The notes: generated by a model from the letters alone, not told the origin. A stretch of 12,068 bases of DNA from Hyphomicrobiales bacterium (GCA_026989045.1 JALSJY010000205.1:1-12068); one strand, 5' to 3'; shown: positions 1-7,049, numbered from the stretch's first letter. Translations and numbers: made by a program.

Positions 1-346
1 TACTATGAACTGCTGATGTCAGACTTTCCTTATTTTGAAAGTCATTATCATAATTCACTTGACTATGCTGCTGATTATTTCTTGCGCGCGGCTCTTGTAT
101 AACAGGCTCGCTTATCCGCTCTCTTTGCACATACTGCGCTTCTAATGGTTGAGAATTCTGCCCTTGATAATATAGTTTATCCTCTTTTGGCGCTTCACTG
201 GATGTTTTAGCTATTGCTGCTCGACCTTCTACCTGCTCAAGCAAGTTTTTCAAATCTGAGCGCAAAGCATCCCAATCACCAGATTTTGCACCTGATTTCG
301 AATCTCTTTGAATCGACCAATTTTTTGTTTGTTGGGCGTGAGCCAT
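1..346 (-). CDS. 5' part of an unidentified protein, possibly PodJ-like (partial)
   Basis: An open frame starts with ATG at 346 and runs leftward off the window edge, giving 115 codons with no stop. A weak GAGAA element lies just upstream of the start. The N-terminus reads MAHAQQTKNW and is followed by GDWDALRSDLKNLLEQVEGR (about residues 23-42), then a hydrophilic Gln-, Asn- and Glu-rich stretch that looks disordered. There is no signal peptide or membrane segment in the visible part. A short 'DALR..L..LL..VE.R' opening followed by a disordered region reminds me of PodJ-like polar organelle proteins of Rhizobiales, which continue into coiled coils and SEL1 repeats. That match is from memory of a weak motif, so the function is only a guess. 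The gene is divergent from mscL. I am fairly sure it is coding and unsure of its identity. Confidence 0.7.
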   Translation of the reverse strand, partial: MAHAQQTKNWSIQRDSKSGAKSGDWDALRSDLKNLLEQVEGRAAIAKTSSEAPKEDKLYYQGQNSQPLEAQYVQRERISEPVIQEPRARNNQQHSQVNYDNDFQNKESLTSAVHS

Positions 347-656
347 AAATTTTTCTCAAAAATAAATAATAAAGCACAGCAATTCAGACAAAAACTGCCC
401 CTTGATAGTTACTTTTGATAAAACATAGTAAATAATGAGTTAATCCTTGGTGCATTTTGATACTTATTGACATGTAATTATTAAATTTTGCAGGATTTAA
501 GTCTAAATATTGAAATTTTCTGACCATCAAGTTTTCCACATTTCTAACTAATTGATTGCAAAAGCAAATAAATTAAATGAAACTCTCGATGATTAAATTA
601 GCAAGTGCTAATTTATTATAGCAACGAAATATAATATAAACAATTTGGGAAAAAAC
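347..656. other. Divergent intergenic region upstream of mscL
   Basis: This AT-rich stretch of 310 bases separates the minus-strand gene from mscL and should carry promoters for both. No ORF, RNA gene or confident sigma70 promoter is visible. A TTGACA at 467-472 has no matching -10 at normal spacing. The only clear structure is the near-perfect inverted repeat at 594-615, listed separately. Confidence 0.5.
594..615. promoter_or_regulatory. Inverted repeat upstream of mscL, possible operator
   Basis: TAAATTAGCA (594-603) and its exact complement TGCTAATTTA (606-615) are separated by only AG. The repeat ends about 40 bases before the mscL ATG and overlaps a TATTAT (614-619) that could serve as a -10 box. 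A two-base spacer is too tight for a good RNA hairpin loop, so a site for a dimeric DNA-binding protein is the more natural reading. This is inference; no regulator is identified. Confidence 0.35.
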
Positions 657-1022
657 ATGCTTAAAGAATTTAAAGAATTTGCTCTAAAGGGCAATATGAT
701 GGACATGGCCATCGGTATTATTATTGGTGCGGCATTTGGTGCTGTTATCAAATCTCTTGTTGATGACGTATTTATGCCAATCATTGGCCAGCTTATGGGC
801 GGGCTTGACTTTTCGACATGGATGGTTGGTTCAATAAATATTGGCCTATTCATTAACGCTACTGTTAATTTTATAATCATTGCCTTTGTATTATTTTTGG
901 TTGTCAAAGGCATGAATAACATGAAACGCAAAGAAGAAGAGAAAGCTGCCGAGCCCGCCACTCCGCCAGCGCAAGAAGTTCTACTTAGTGAAATTAGAGA
1001 CCTTCTTAAAAAGAAAAAATAA
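657..1022 (+). CDS. mscL: Large-conductance mechanosensitive channel MscL
   Basis: MscL is an inner-membrane homopentamer that opens under membrane tension to release solutes during osmotic downshock. The 121-residue product starts MLKEFKEFALKGN, the family's amphipathic N-terminal helix. TM1 follows (about 15-45, with the glycine/alanine-rich IGIIIGAAFGAVIKSLVDD), then MPIIG, TM2 (about 62-86) and the cytoplasmic helix EVLLSEIRDLLKKKK. I chose the ATG at 657 over the in-frame TTG at 645 because GGGA (647-650) sits at good Shine-Dalgarno distance and MLKEF is the family start. The periplasmic loop between DFS and the second helix is clearly shorter than in E. coli, which explains the small size. 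The gene stands alone and ends in an intrinsic terminator. Confidence 0.95.
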   Translation: MLKEFKEFALKGNMMDMAIGIIIGAAFGAVIKSLVDDVFMPIIGQLMGGLDFSTWMVGSINIGLFINATVNFIIIAFVLFLVVKGMNNMKRKEEEKAAEPATPPAQEVLLSEIRDLLKKKK

Positions 1023-1054
1023 TTTAAAATTTAGTTTTATTTTTTAATTTAATG

Positions 1055-1099
1055 CGCCCATCTATATGTTTTATATAAACGATTAGATGGGCGTTTTTT
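1055..1099 (+). terminator. Rho-independent terminator of mscL
   Basis: A 10-bp stem pairs CGCCCATCTA (1055-1064) with TAGATGGGCG (1084-1093) and is followed directly by TTTTTT (1094-1099). Inside the loop, GTTT (1068-1071) can pair with AAAC (1077-1080) as a second small stem. It lies about 30 bases past the mscL stop codon. Confidence 0.9.
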
Positions 1100-1160
1100 G
1101 TAATTTTTTAAAGTAATTACATCTTAATTATTTAATTATCAACAGCCATAATATTTTCAT

Positions 1161-1276
1161 TTGCAATTTAAGAACTAGGAATATATACCTATTATAGGTA
1201 TTCGAACCTATGTAGTTACCAGCTTGGCTAAGGGGACTACTTAATACAAATTGCAATAGCGAATCACCCATAGGTA
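1161..1276. promoter_or_regulatory. NarL-like heptamers and nested inverted repeats before the response-regulator gene
   Basis: The perfect palindrome TACCTATTATAGGTA occupies 1186-1200. Its half-site TACCTAT fits the NarL heptamer consensus TACYYMT. Another exact inverted copy (ATAGGTA) lies at 1270-1276, and AACCTAT, one mismatch off, at 1205-1211. Between the last two, GTAGT (1212-1216) pairs with ACTAC (1236-1240) around a CCAGC-TTG-GCT..GG inner hairpin. TTGCAATTT (1161-1169) is complementary to AAATTGCAA (1248-1256). The array sits 80-170 bases upstream of a gene for a NarL/FixJ-class protein, so autoregulation is a reasonable inference. A structured 5' leader is the alternative. Confidence 0.45.
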
Positions 1277-1356
1277 TTTATCTTTAATTATGTTTGGTAA
1301 GGAATTTTAAAGATGTGGATGCGGTTCGCCTAACGTGGAAAAACAGGGCAAACATC

Positions 1357-1992
1357 ATGAGCGACGAAATATATTATCATTCATTTTTTAATAGAGACCG
1401 ACTAGTTTATATTGTAGATTCTGATCCTGGGACATGTGAAGCACTTAGTGTTTTATTCAGATTAGAGGGCTTTCAAACAGCATTTGCACTAGATAATGAA
1501 GGATTTTATTCCTTACTCGAACGCAAGTCACCTGATGTTGTAGTTATGAATATGGAAATTGATTCTGATGGGGATTTATCTGCTCTCAAAAAAATTAAAG
1601 CTATGCGGACAGGTACGCCAGTATTTTTATTGTCAGAACATAATGATGTAAATACTGCTGTTAATGCTATGAAAATGGGGGCAACAGATATTATCACTAA
1701 GCCTATTGATAGCGAAAAACTTGTTCGGGCGGTTAGAGACGCTTTGCGCCGTGATGTGCATCTTGGCGCAGTGCAGGGCGGCAGGCGACCAATTGAAATA
1801 AGAGGCTTTAATCAACTTACACCGCGTGAGCGTGAGGTTTTACAACTTATATCGAATGGTCAATCCAACAAAGAGGCGGGCCGCGATTTGGGAATTTCAC
1901 CGCGCACCATTGAGGTGCATCGTGCGCGGGTGATGGAGAAATTAGGTGCACGAAATACTGCAGATTTAATGCGGATTGTCTTAACCAGCTAA
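1357..1992 (+). CDS. Orphan FixJ/NarL-family response regulator with degenerate receiver
   Basis: The 211-residue protein has an N-terminal receiver domain (about 15-132) and a C-terminal LuxR-type helix-turn-helix (about 152-209: LTPREREVLQLISNG, SNKEAGRDLGISPRTIEVHR, VMEKLGARNTADL). The ATG at 1357 is preferred over an in-frame TTG at 1294 because AGGG (1345-1348) lies 8 bases upstream and the extension adds no domain. In the receiver, Lys115 (TKP) and Ser93 are kept. The position that should be the phosphorylated Asp is Asn65 (VVVMNMEIDSDGD), and the usual DD/DE acidic pair reads D21-S22-D23. Normal Asp phosphorylation is therefore unlikely, although the DNA-binding half looks intact. No histidine kinase is adjacent. 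It probably acts as a transcription factor controlled by level or dimerisation; its targets are unknown. Confidence 0.88.
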   Translation: MSDEIYYHSFFNRDRLVYIVDSDPGTCEALSVLFRLEGFQTAFALDNEGFYSLLERKSPDVVVMNMEIDSDGDLSALKKIKAMRTGTPVFLLSEHNDVNTAVNAMKMGATDIITKPIDSEKLVRAVRDALRRDVHLGAVQGGRRPIEIRGFNQLTPREREVLQLISNGQSNKEAGRDLGISPRTIEVHRARVMEKLGARNTADLMRIVLTS

Positions 1993-2201
1993 ATTACCAC
2001 TTTTCAAAAGAAGGACTAAAGCAAGGGATTAAAATGAGACTGATTATAAGATTTATTAAATGAGTTTATATTAGAGATAATAATCAAGCCAACATTGGTA
2101 AAATATAATATCGCGCACTCAAAAATTATAACATTTTAATAGCATAGATATTATTATTCTTTATAAGCACATTGATTACTTTTATATTGTCTGGACTTCT
2201 C

Positions 2202-3824
2202 ATGATTAAGCCTACCCTTGCAGCCTTTGCTCGACATATTTCTTCGGGCAAAAAAACTGGCATTCCTAAAAATGGTTTCACCCCTTCTGTTATTAGAATT
2301 GAGGTTTTAGCTGGCCTTACCGTGGCCTTGGCGCTTGTGCCAGAAGCAGTGGCCTTTGCTTTTGTTGCAGGTGTGCATCCATTAGTTGGGCTTTATGCCG
2401 CCTTTATCGTTGGGCTAATTACGGCGCTTATAGGCGGCAGACCGGGTATGATTTCTGGCGCAACAGGTGCTTTAGCGGTTGTCATAGTAGCTTTAGTTTC
2501 AACTCATGGGGTTGAATATTTATTCGCCACCGTTGTTTTAATGGGAATATTACAAATTTTGGCGGGGGTTTTTCATCTTGGTAAATTCATTCGTCTTGTG
2601 CCGCACCCAGTAATGCTAGGCTTTGTTAATGGCCTTGCAGTAGTTATTTTCTTGGCACAATTACACCAATTCCAAGTTCCTGCAACTGAAGGAGCGCATG
2701 GTGGTGAAATGGTATATCTAAGCGGCATGCCTTTAATCATTATGCTAGCGCTTGTTATACTTACAATGGTGATTATCTGGGGCATGCCAAAAATTACTAA
2801 AATCATTCCCGCACCATTAGCTGGCATTGGAATTGTTGCCGCCATAGTGATAATATTTGGCATTGATGTGCCGCGTGTGGGTGACTTGGCTTCTATCAAA
2901 GGCGGCTTACCAATATTTCACATTCCACAAGTTCCATTAAATTTTGAAACCCTAAAAATAATTCTCCCCTATGCGCTAATTTTAGCAGCAATTGGTTTGA
3001 TTGAAAGTCTTTTAACACTTAACCTTGTTGGTGAAATTACTGGTAAGCGTGGTGGTGCATCTAAAGAATGCGTGGCTCAAGGCGTAGCAAATAGCGTTAC
3101 TGGGTTTTTTGGCGGCATGGGCGGCTGTGCAATGATTGGCCAATCAATGATAAATGTTAAATCTGGTGGACGCACGAGATTATCAGGAATTAGCGCAGCT
3201 TTATTTCTATTATTATTCATTTTAGTTGCCTCAAGCTTAATCGAGCAAATACCATTAGCGGCATTGGTGGGTGTGATGTTTATGGTGGTGATTGGCACAT
3301 TTGCTTGGCAAAGCCTGTTATTATTTCCAAAAATACCTCTAACAGATTCAGCGGTAATTGTTTTAGTAACAATTGTAACAGTTTTTTATAATTTAGCCTT
3401 TGCAGTTATTGTTGGCGTAATAGTATCAGCACTTGCTTATGCATGGAGCAATGCAAAACGAATTCAAGCAAAAATTTTAGTCAACAAGGCGGGTGAAAAG
3501 ATTTATGCAATTGAGGGGCCATTATTTTTTGGCTCGGTTGAAGGTTTTTCAGAACTTTTTGATCCTGCAAATGATCCTGAAACAGTGATTGTGGATTTCA
3601 TGGATTCTCGAGTTGCTGACCAATCAGCATTACAGGCTATTGAAGCCTTAGCTTCAAAATATCAGGCACTTGGCAAGAATTTACAATTGCGTCACCTAAC
3701 ACCAGATTGTCATAAATTACTCAAAAAAGCAGGTCAGCTTATCATAGATAGTGATGATGATCCTGATTATGAGGTGGCTGTGGATTATTCTATAAAAACA
3801 GGCTCACTTGGCGCTGGACACTAG
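2202..3824 (+). CDS. SulP-family anion transporter with STAS domain
   Basis: SulP proteins are inner-membrane carriers of sulfate, bicarbonate or dicarboxylates, usually as symporters or exchangers. From the ATG at 2202 the product is 540 residues. A hydrophobic core of many helices (about 33-415) includes VALALVPEAVAFAFVAGVHP (41-60), GGRPGMISGATGALAVV (78-94), the GLIESLLTLNLVGEITG region (265-281) and GQSMINVKSGGRTRLSG (313-329). The cytoplasmic STAS domain (about 432-515) has the characteristic VIVDFMDSRVADQSAL. An in-frame TTG at 2172 would add ten residues; I favour the ATG because GGA at 2193-2195 is well spaced. The substrate cannot be read from the sequence. The permease fold resembles both sulfate permeases and BicA-type bicarbonate carriers, and no cys genes or carbonic anhydrase are nearby. 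Confidence 0.93.
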   Translation: MIKPTLAAFARHISSGKKTGIPKNGFTPSVIRIEVLAGLTVALALVPEAVAFAFVAGVHPLVGLYAAFIVGLITALIGGRPGMISGATGALAVVIVALVSTHGVEYLFATVVLMGILQILAGVFHLGKFIRLVPHPVMLGFVNGLAVVIFLAQLHQFQVPATEGAHGGEMVYLSGMPLIIMLALVILTMVIIWGMPKITKIIPAPLAGIGIVAAIVIIFGIDVPRVGDLASIKGGLPIFHIPQVPLNFETLKIILPYALILAAIGLIESLLTLNLVGEITGKRGGASKECVAQGVANSVTGFFGGMGGCAMIGQSMINVKSGGRTRLSGISAALFLLLFILVASSLIEQIPLAALVGVMFMVVIGTFAWQSLLLFPKIPLTDSAVIVLVTIVTVFYNLAFAVIVGVIVSALAYAWSNAKRIQAKILVNKAGEKIYAIEGPLFFGSVEGFSELFDPANDPETVIVDFMDSRVADQSALQAIEALASKYQALGKNLQLRHLTPDCHKLLKKAGQLIIDSDDDPDYEVAVDYSIKTGSLGAGH

Positions 3825-3916
3825 ATTGTTTTATGCTTTTGCTCCTATGTTATTTCACCATCATTAAAACGCCTCATTCACATAAGATGAATGATAAAAC
3901 TCAAAGGGGAAATATT

Positions 3917-4609
3917 ATGAATTTTAAACTTGCGAAGTCTAAATCTAAAAATTATAAATATATTGCTGTTGGATTAGTTGCACTTTCGCTTGGCGCATGC
4001 ACAACCACAAACCCTTTTACAGGCCAAAATCAACTTTCTAATACAACTGGCGGCGCGTTGATTGGCGCTGGTGGCGGAGCAGTTGGCGGTGCTGTAATTG
4101 GTGCAGCAGTTGGCGGCGACCCGCGCATTGGCGCACTTATTGGGGCAGGCGTTGGTGCATTAGCAGGCGGAGCAATAGGTAATTACATGGATCAGCAAGA
4201 GGCCGAATTAAGAGCGCAGTTACAAGGCACAGGCGTTTCAATCACCAGAAATGGTGATCAAATTTACCTAAATATGCCATCAAATGTTACCTTTGATGTT
4301 GGCAGATCAGATGTTCGTCCCCAATTCCAAGAAACCTTAAAATCAATTGCTTTAATTATGCAAAAATACAACAAAACTATTGTTGATATATATGGTCATA
4401 CAGATTCAACAGGCTCTGAAGCAAGCAATCTTGAATTATCAAAAAACCGCGCAATTGCAGTTGCCAATGTTATTTCAGCAAATGGAGTTGATCCACGACG
4501 TTTTTACATTGATGGCAGAGGCGAAAGCCAACCAATTGCTTCAAATGATCTTGAATCAGGTCGCGCACTTAACAGAAGAGTAGAAATTAGAATTGCTCCT
4601 TTAAGCTAG
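3917..4609 (+). CDS. OmpA-family outer-membrane lipoprotein with glycine-zipper segment
   Basis: This is likely an outer-membrane lipoprotein that anchors the envelope to peptidoglycan. From the ATG at 3917, preceded by AAGGGGA (3904-3910), the product is 230 residues. A basic N-terminus and hydrophobic stretch end in the lipobox LGAC, with lipidated Cys28. Residues 45-88 are a glycine-zipper region (GGALIGAGGGAVGGAVIG, then GALIGAGVGALAGGAIG). The OmpA C-terminal domain covers about 115-227, with TFDVGRSDVRP, YGHTDSTGS (Asp163) and LNRRVEI (Arg220/Arg221), the conserved residues that grip diaminopimelate. The layout matches the YiaD-like group of OmpA lipoproteins. A longer in-frame start at 3833 would place 28 poorly suited residues before the signal peptide and is rejected. 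The gap after sulP is 92 bases and there is no obvious terminator on either side. Confidence 0.9.
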   Translation: MNFKLAKSKSKNYKYIAVGLVALSLGACTTTNPFTGQNQLSNTTGGALIGAGGGAVGGAVIGAAVGGDPRIGALIGAGVGALAGGAIGNYMDQQEAELRAQLQGTGVSITRNGDQIYLNMPSNVTFDVGRSDVRPQFQETLKSIALIMQKYNKTIVDIYGHTDSTGSEASNLELSKNRAIAVANVISANGVDPRRFYIDGRGESQPIASNDLESGRALNRRVEIRIAPLS

Positions 4610-4697
4610 ATTTTTCTTTAAATTAGTAATTCATTTAATGCTTAACAGATTGCCTTTGCGGACGAGCAAAGCGAATTACCGCGAGATCGAAAGCCCA

Positions 4698-4802
4698 ATT
4701 TTGGTGAAAACAAAGGTTTGAATGGAAGTAAAAAATATTGAGCAAGGTGTTTACCTTGTGCAATATTTATTGCGACAAGCAAGCTTTTGTTTTCACCAGA
4801 AT
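4698..4802. repeat. Long imperfect palindrome abutting the tRNA-Thr 3' end
   Basis: Arms 4698-4720 and 4780-4802 pair over about 23 bp, with TGGTGAAAACAAA (4702-4714) matching TTTGTTTTCACCA (4786-4798) exactly. Inside them AAATATTG (4733-4740) pairs with CAATATTT (4761-4768), and CAAGGT (4743-4748) with ACCTTG (4753-4758), around the loop GTTT. The outer arm ends on the last base of the encoded CCA of tRNA-Thr. The three imperfect outer pairs are G-U only if the plus strand is transcribed. It could be a small palindromic mobile repeat, a structured RNA, or a terminator/processing element between convergent transcripts. Confidence 0.6.
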
Positions 4803-4876
4803 GGTGCTGCTGGACAGATTTGAACTGTCGGCCTCTTCATTACCAATGAAGTGCTCTACCCCTGAGCTACAGCAGC
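4802..4876 (-). tRNA. tRNA-Thr (anticodon GGT)
   Basis: Read on the minus strand the gene folds as a complete cloverleaf of 75 bases including an encoded CCA. The acceptor stem is GCTGCTG/CAGCAGC, the D arm GCTC/GAGC with loop AGGGGTA, the anticodon stem CTTCA/TGAAG with loop TTGGTAA, the variable loop AGGCC, and the T arm GACAG/CTGTC with loop TTCAAAT. The discriminator base is A. All stems are fully paired. The anticodon GGT lies at 4842-4844 (complement) and reads ACC and ACT threonine codons. It is convergent with the ompA-like gene. Confidence 0.97.
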
Positions 4877-5036
4877 TAAAGCGAATTTTGTTTAATTTAA
4901 TAAAATCAAAGCTCGCTAGTAAAATCGCGCCGTTAGTGCCATAGTGTAACAAAACACGCAAGGTTAAAATTTAGACTTTGTTTGGTTTAATTTAATCAAA
5001 AGAGTAAAAATATAAAAATACTGAGAATTTTTAATA

Positions 5037-5159
5037 ATGAATAATAATATTTCTAAAGCAGATAAAGAAAAAAAACTGGCGCAAAAATTGAAAGAAAACT
5101 TAATGCGTCGCAAAGCACAGATAAAACAACGAAAAACAAAACAACCAAAAAATAATTAA
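5037..5159 (+). CDS. Small basic conserved-type protein upstream of murA (40 aa)
   Basis: A 40-codon frame starts at ATG 5037 and ends with TAA at 5157-5159. The product is strongly basic and probably helical: MNNNISKADKEKKLAQKLKE followed by NLMRRKAQIKQRKTKQPKNN. The core 'KL...LKENLMRRKAQ' matches my memory of short alphaproteobacterial hypothetical proteins with a pattern like 'LA.ALR.NL.RRKAQ.R', often found near murA. Its function is unknown; charge and size would suit RNA or ribosome binding, but that is inference. The start has only a weak GAGAA element about 9 bases upstream. murA begins 115 bases downstream. Confidence 0.65.
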   Translation: MNNNISKADKEKKLAQKLKENLMRRKAQIKQRKTKQPKNN

Positions 5160-5274
5160 ATTTAATATATTCAGTGCAAAATTAGATGTAATCCTAATTA
5201 GCAAAGGCTTGATATTTTTACTTAATTTAGGCTACACAGAATAATATTTTACGCAAAGTGACGGATAGATTGAA

Positions 5275-6564
5275 ATGGATAAAATACGCATAATTGGTGG
5301 CAACCAATTAAATGGTGAAATAACCATCTCAGGGGCAAAAAATGCTGCCCTTCCGCTAATGATTGCATCATTGCTAACAGATGAAGAACTAGTTTTAGAT
5401 AATGTGCCAAATTTAGCTGATGTAAAACAATTGCAGAAAATTTTAGAAAATCACGGTGTTGAGATAAATATTTCAGATCACATAAAAACTGATGATATGG
5501 GCGGGCAAAAAGTTAGCTTTAAAGCAAAAACTATTAGCGATACTTGCGCCCCTTATGAGCTTGTTTCTGCCATGCGTGCTAGTTTTTGGGTTATTGGTCC
5601 ATTGCTTGGCAGAATGGGAGAGGCAAAAGTTTCTCTGCCAGGGGGCTGTGCAATTGGCACTCGTCCAGTTGATTTTTTCCTTGATGGTTTAAAAGCACTT
5701 GGTGCGCAGATAGAGATTGAAGATGGCTATGTAATTGCCAAAGCGCCAGAGGATGGCCTTAGAGGTAATCGGGTGCATTTTCCAAGAATTTCTGTTGGTG
5801 CAACCCATACCGTTATGATGGCGGCGGTTTTAGCTAAAGGAATTACCATAATTGAAAATGCTGCATGTGAGCCAGAAATTGGCAATGTTGCGCGCTGTTT
5901 AATTGCTATGGGGGCTAAAATTTCTGGTCTTGATACTCATACCTTGACCATTGAAGGAGTTGAAAAACTAAACGGTGCGAATTTTGAAGTTTTGCCTGAT
6001 AGAATTGAAGCTGGCACATTTGCCATGGCCGTTGCGATGAGCGGAGGCGATGTTTTAATGCGCAAAGGTAGGGCAAGCGATTTACAGGCGGCAGTTGATG
6101 TTTTAATAAAAGCTGGCGTTGAAATTGAGCAAGAAGAAAACGGCTTTCGGGTAAAAGCAAACGGTGCGGGTCTGCGCCCAATTGATGTCGAAACAGATCC
6201 TTTTCCGGGTTTTCCAACAGATTTACAAGCGCAATATATGGCGCTTATGACTCGTGCAGCAGGGGTAACAAACATCAAAGAAACTATTTTTGAAAACCGC
6301 TTTATGCATGTTGCTGAATTGGCTCGTTTTGGTGCAGATATTAAAGTTGATGGGCAAAGCGCTATAGTTAGTGGTGTGCCGCAATTAAGCGGTGCGCAAG
6401 TTATGGCAACTGATTTAAGAGCTTCTGTTTCGCTCGTGATAGCTGGGCTTGTAGCTAATGGAGAAACCATTGTTTCACGCATTTATCATCTTGATAGAGG
6501 CTTTGAAAGATTAGAAGAGAAATTGCGCCGTTGTGGAGCGGATATAGAGCGAATTAGCGAGTAA
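5275..6564 (+). CDS. murA: UDP-N-acetylglucosamine 1-carboxyvinyltransferase MurA
   Basis: MurA catalyses the first committed step of peptidoglycan synthesis in the cytoplasm, transferring enolpyruvate from PEP to the 3'-OH of UDP-GlcNAc. The 429-residue length is close to the family norm. Visible motifs are the N-terminal ISGAKNAALP with catalytic Lys22, the active-site loop LPGGCAIGTRPVD with Cys125 (equivalent to E. coli Cys115, the fosfomycin target), and the C-terminal DLRASVSLVIAGL of the inside-out alpha/beta barrel. Cys at this site predicts ordinary fosfomycin sensitivity of the enzyme. The ATG at 5275 is preceded by GGA (5263-5265). The DUF2948 gene starts 4 bases after its stop, so murA appears to lead an operon. 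Confidence 0.98.
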   Translation: MDKIRIIGGNQLNGEITISGAKNAALPLMIASLLTDEELVLDNVPNLADVKQLQKILENHGVEINISDHIKTDDMGGQKVSFKAKTISDTCAPYELVSAMRASFWVIGPLLGRMGEAKVSLPGGCAIGTRPVDFFLDGLKALGAQIEIEDGYVIAKAPEDGLRGNRVHFPRISVGATHTVMMAAVLAKGITIIENAACEPEIGNVARCLIAMGAKISGLDTHTLTIEGVEKLNGANFEVLPDRIEAGTFAMAVAMSGGDVLMRKGRASDLQAAVDVLIKAGVEIEQEENGFRVKANGAGLRPIDVETDPFPGFPTDLQAQYMALMTRAAGVTNIKETIFENRFMHVAELARFGADIKVDGQSAIVSGVPQLSGAQVMATDLRASVSLVIAGLVANGETIVSRIYHLDRGFERLEEKLRRCGADIERISE

Positions 6565-6568
6565 AAAT

Positions 6569-7021
6569 ATGAGTGAATTGAAATTATTAGCACTTGATAG
6601 CGATGATTTATCCGTAATTTCTGCTTATACGCAAGATGCCATATTGCGTGTTTCAGATATGGGTTTTTCTAAGTCAGACAATCGTTTTGTGCTTTTGTTA
6701 AATCGTTATGTTTGGGAAACTGATAAAAAACAAAAGCGCAAAAAAGATAAAGGGCAAAGACGGCGCTCTGCCCTTAGATTTGACTTTGTGCAACATGTTC
6801 AAGCCAAGGGTTTTGATCTTAAGGCTGTTGATGGAGTGCTTGAATTGCTCTCGATTGAGTTTAGAAAAACCCCTGATTCAGAAAATGACCCAAGCGGAAT
6901 TATCACTCTAAATTTTGCAGGGGGTGCAACACTTCGCCTTGAAGTAGAATGTCTTGAAGCTCGAATTCACGACCTTGGCGCTGCTTGGAGAGCTTCGGCT
7001 CGTCCAAATCATGATATATAA
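6569..7021 (+). CDS. DUF2948 family protein
   Basis: A 150-residue soluble protein of the alphaproteobacterial DUF2948 family, recognised from its sequence pattern (MSELKLLALDSDDLSVISAYTQDA near the start; LNFAGGATLRLEVECLEARIHDLGAAWRA near the end) and its fixed place between murA and hisD. The middle carries a lysine/arginine-rich stretch (KKQKRKKDKGQRRRSALRFDF, about residues 53-73). No signal peptide, membrane segment or catalytic motif is apparent, and the function is unknown. It starts 4 bases after the murA stop, with GCGAG inside the end of murA as the only Shine-Dalgarno candidate, so translation is probably coupled. Conserved linkage suggests a housekeeping role. Confidence 0.88.
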   Translation: MSELKLLALDSDDLSVISAYTQDAILRVSDMGFSKSDNRFVLLLNRYVWETDKKQKRKKDKGQRRRSALRFDFVQHVQAKGFDLKAVDGVLELLSIEFRKTPDSENDPSGIITLNFAGGATLRLEVECLEARIHDLGAAWRASARPNHDI

Positions 7022-7049
7022 TACTAAAAAATAATTATGGAAATTTATT

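Noticed and set aside
467..472. TTGACA as the -35 box of mscL
   Set aside because: No acceptable -10 hexamer lies 15-19 bases downstream.
608..961. Antisense ORF of 117 residues across mscL
   Set aside because: It lies entirely opposite a confident mscL gene and its terminal part extends into the palindromic upstream region.
4654..4671. CTTTGC/GCAAAG hairpin after the ompA-like gene as a terminator
   Set aside because: The stem is only 6 bp and no T-run follows on the plus strand.
4738..4961. ORFs of 60-70 residues on both strands over the tRNA-Thr gene
   Set aside because: They run through the tRNA and the adjacent palindrome, match no family I know and lack ribosome-binding sites.
4891..4996. 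Direct repeat TTTAATTTAAT at 4891-4901 and 4986-4996
   Set aside because: Eleven bases of pure A/T in an AT-rich intergenic region are expected by chance.
5937..6482. Long antisense ORF (181 residues) inside murA, and similar antisense frames in sulP, hisD and maf
   Set aside because: They are shadows of the codon structure of well-recognised genes; their translations are low-complexity Ser/Ala/Pro-rich and match no family.
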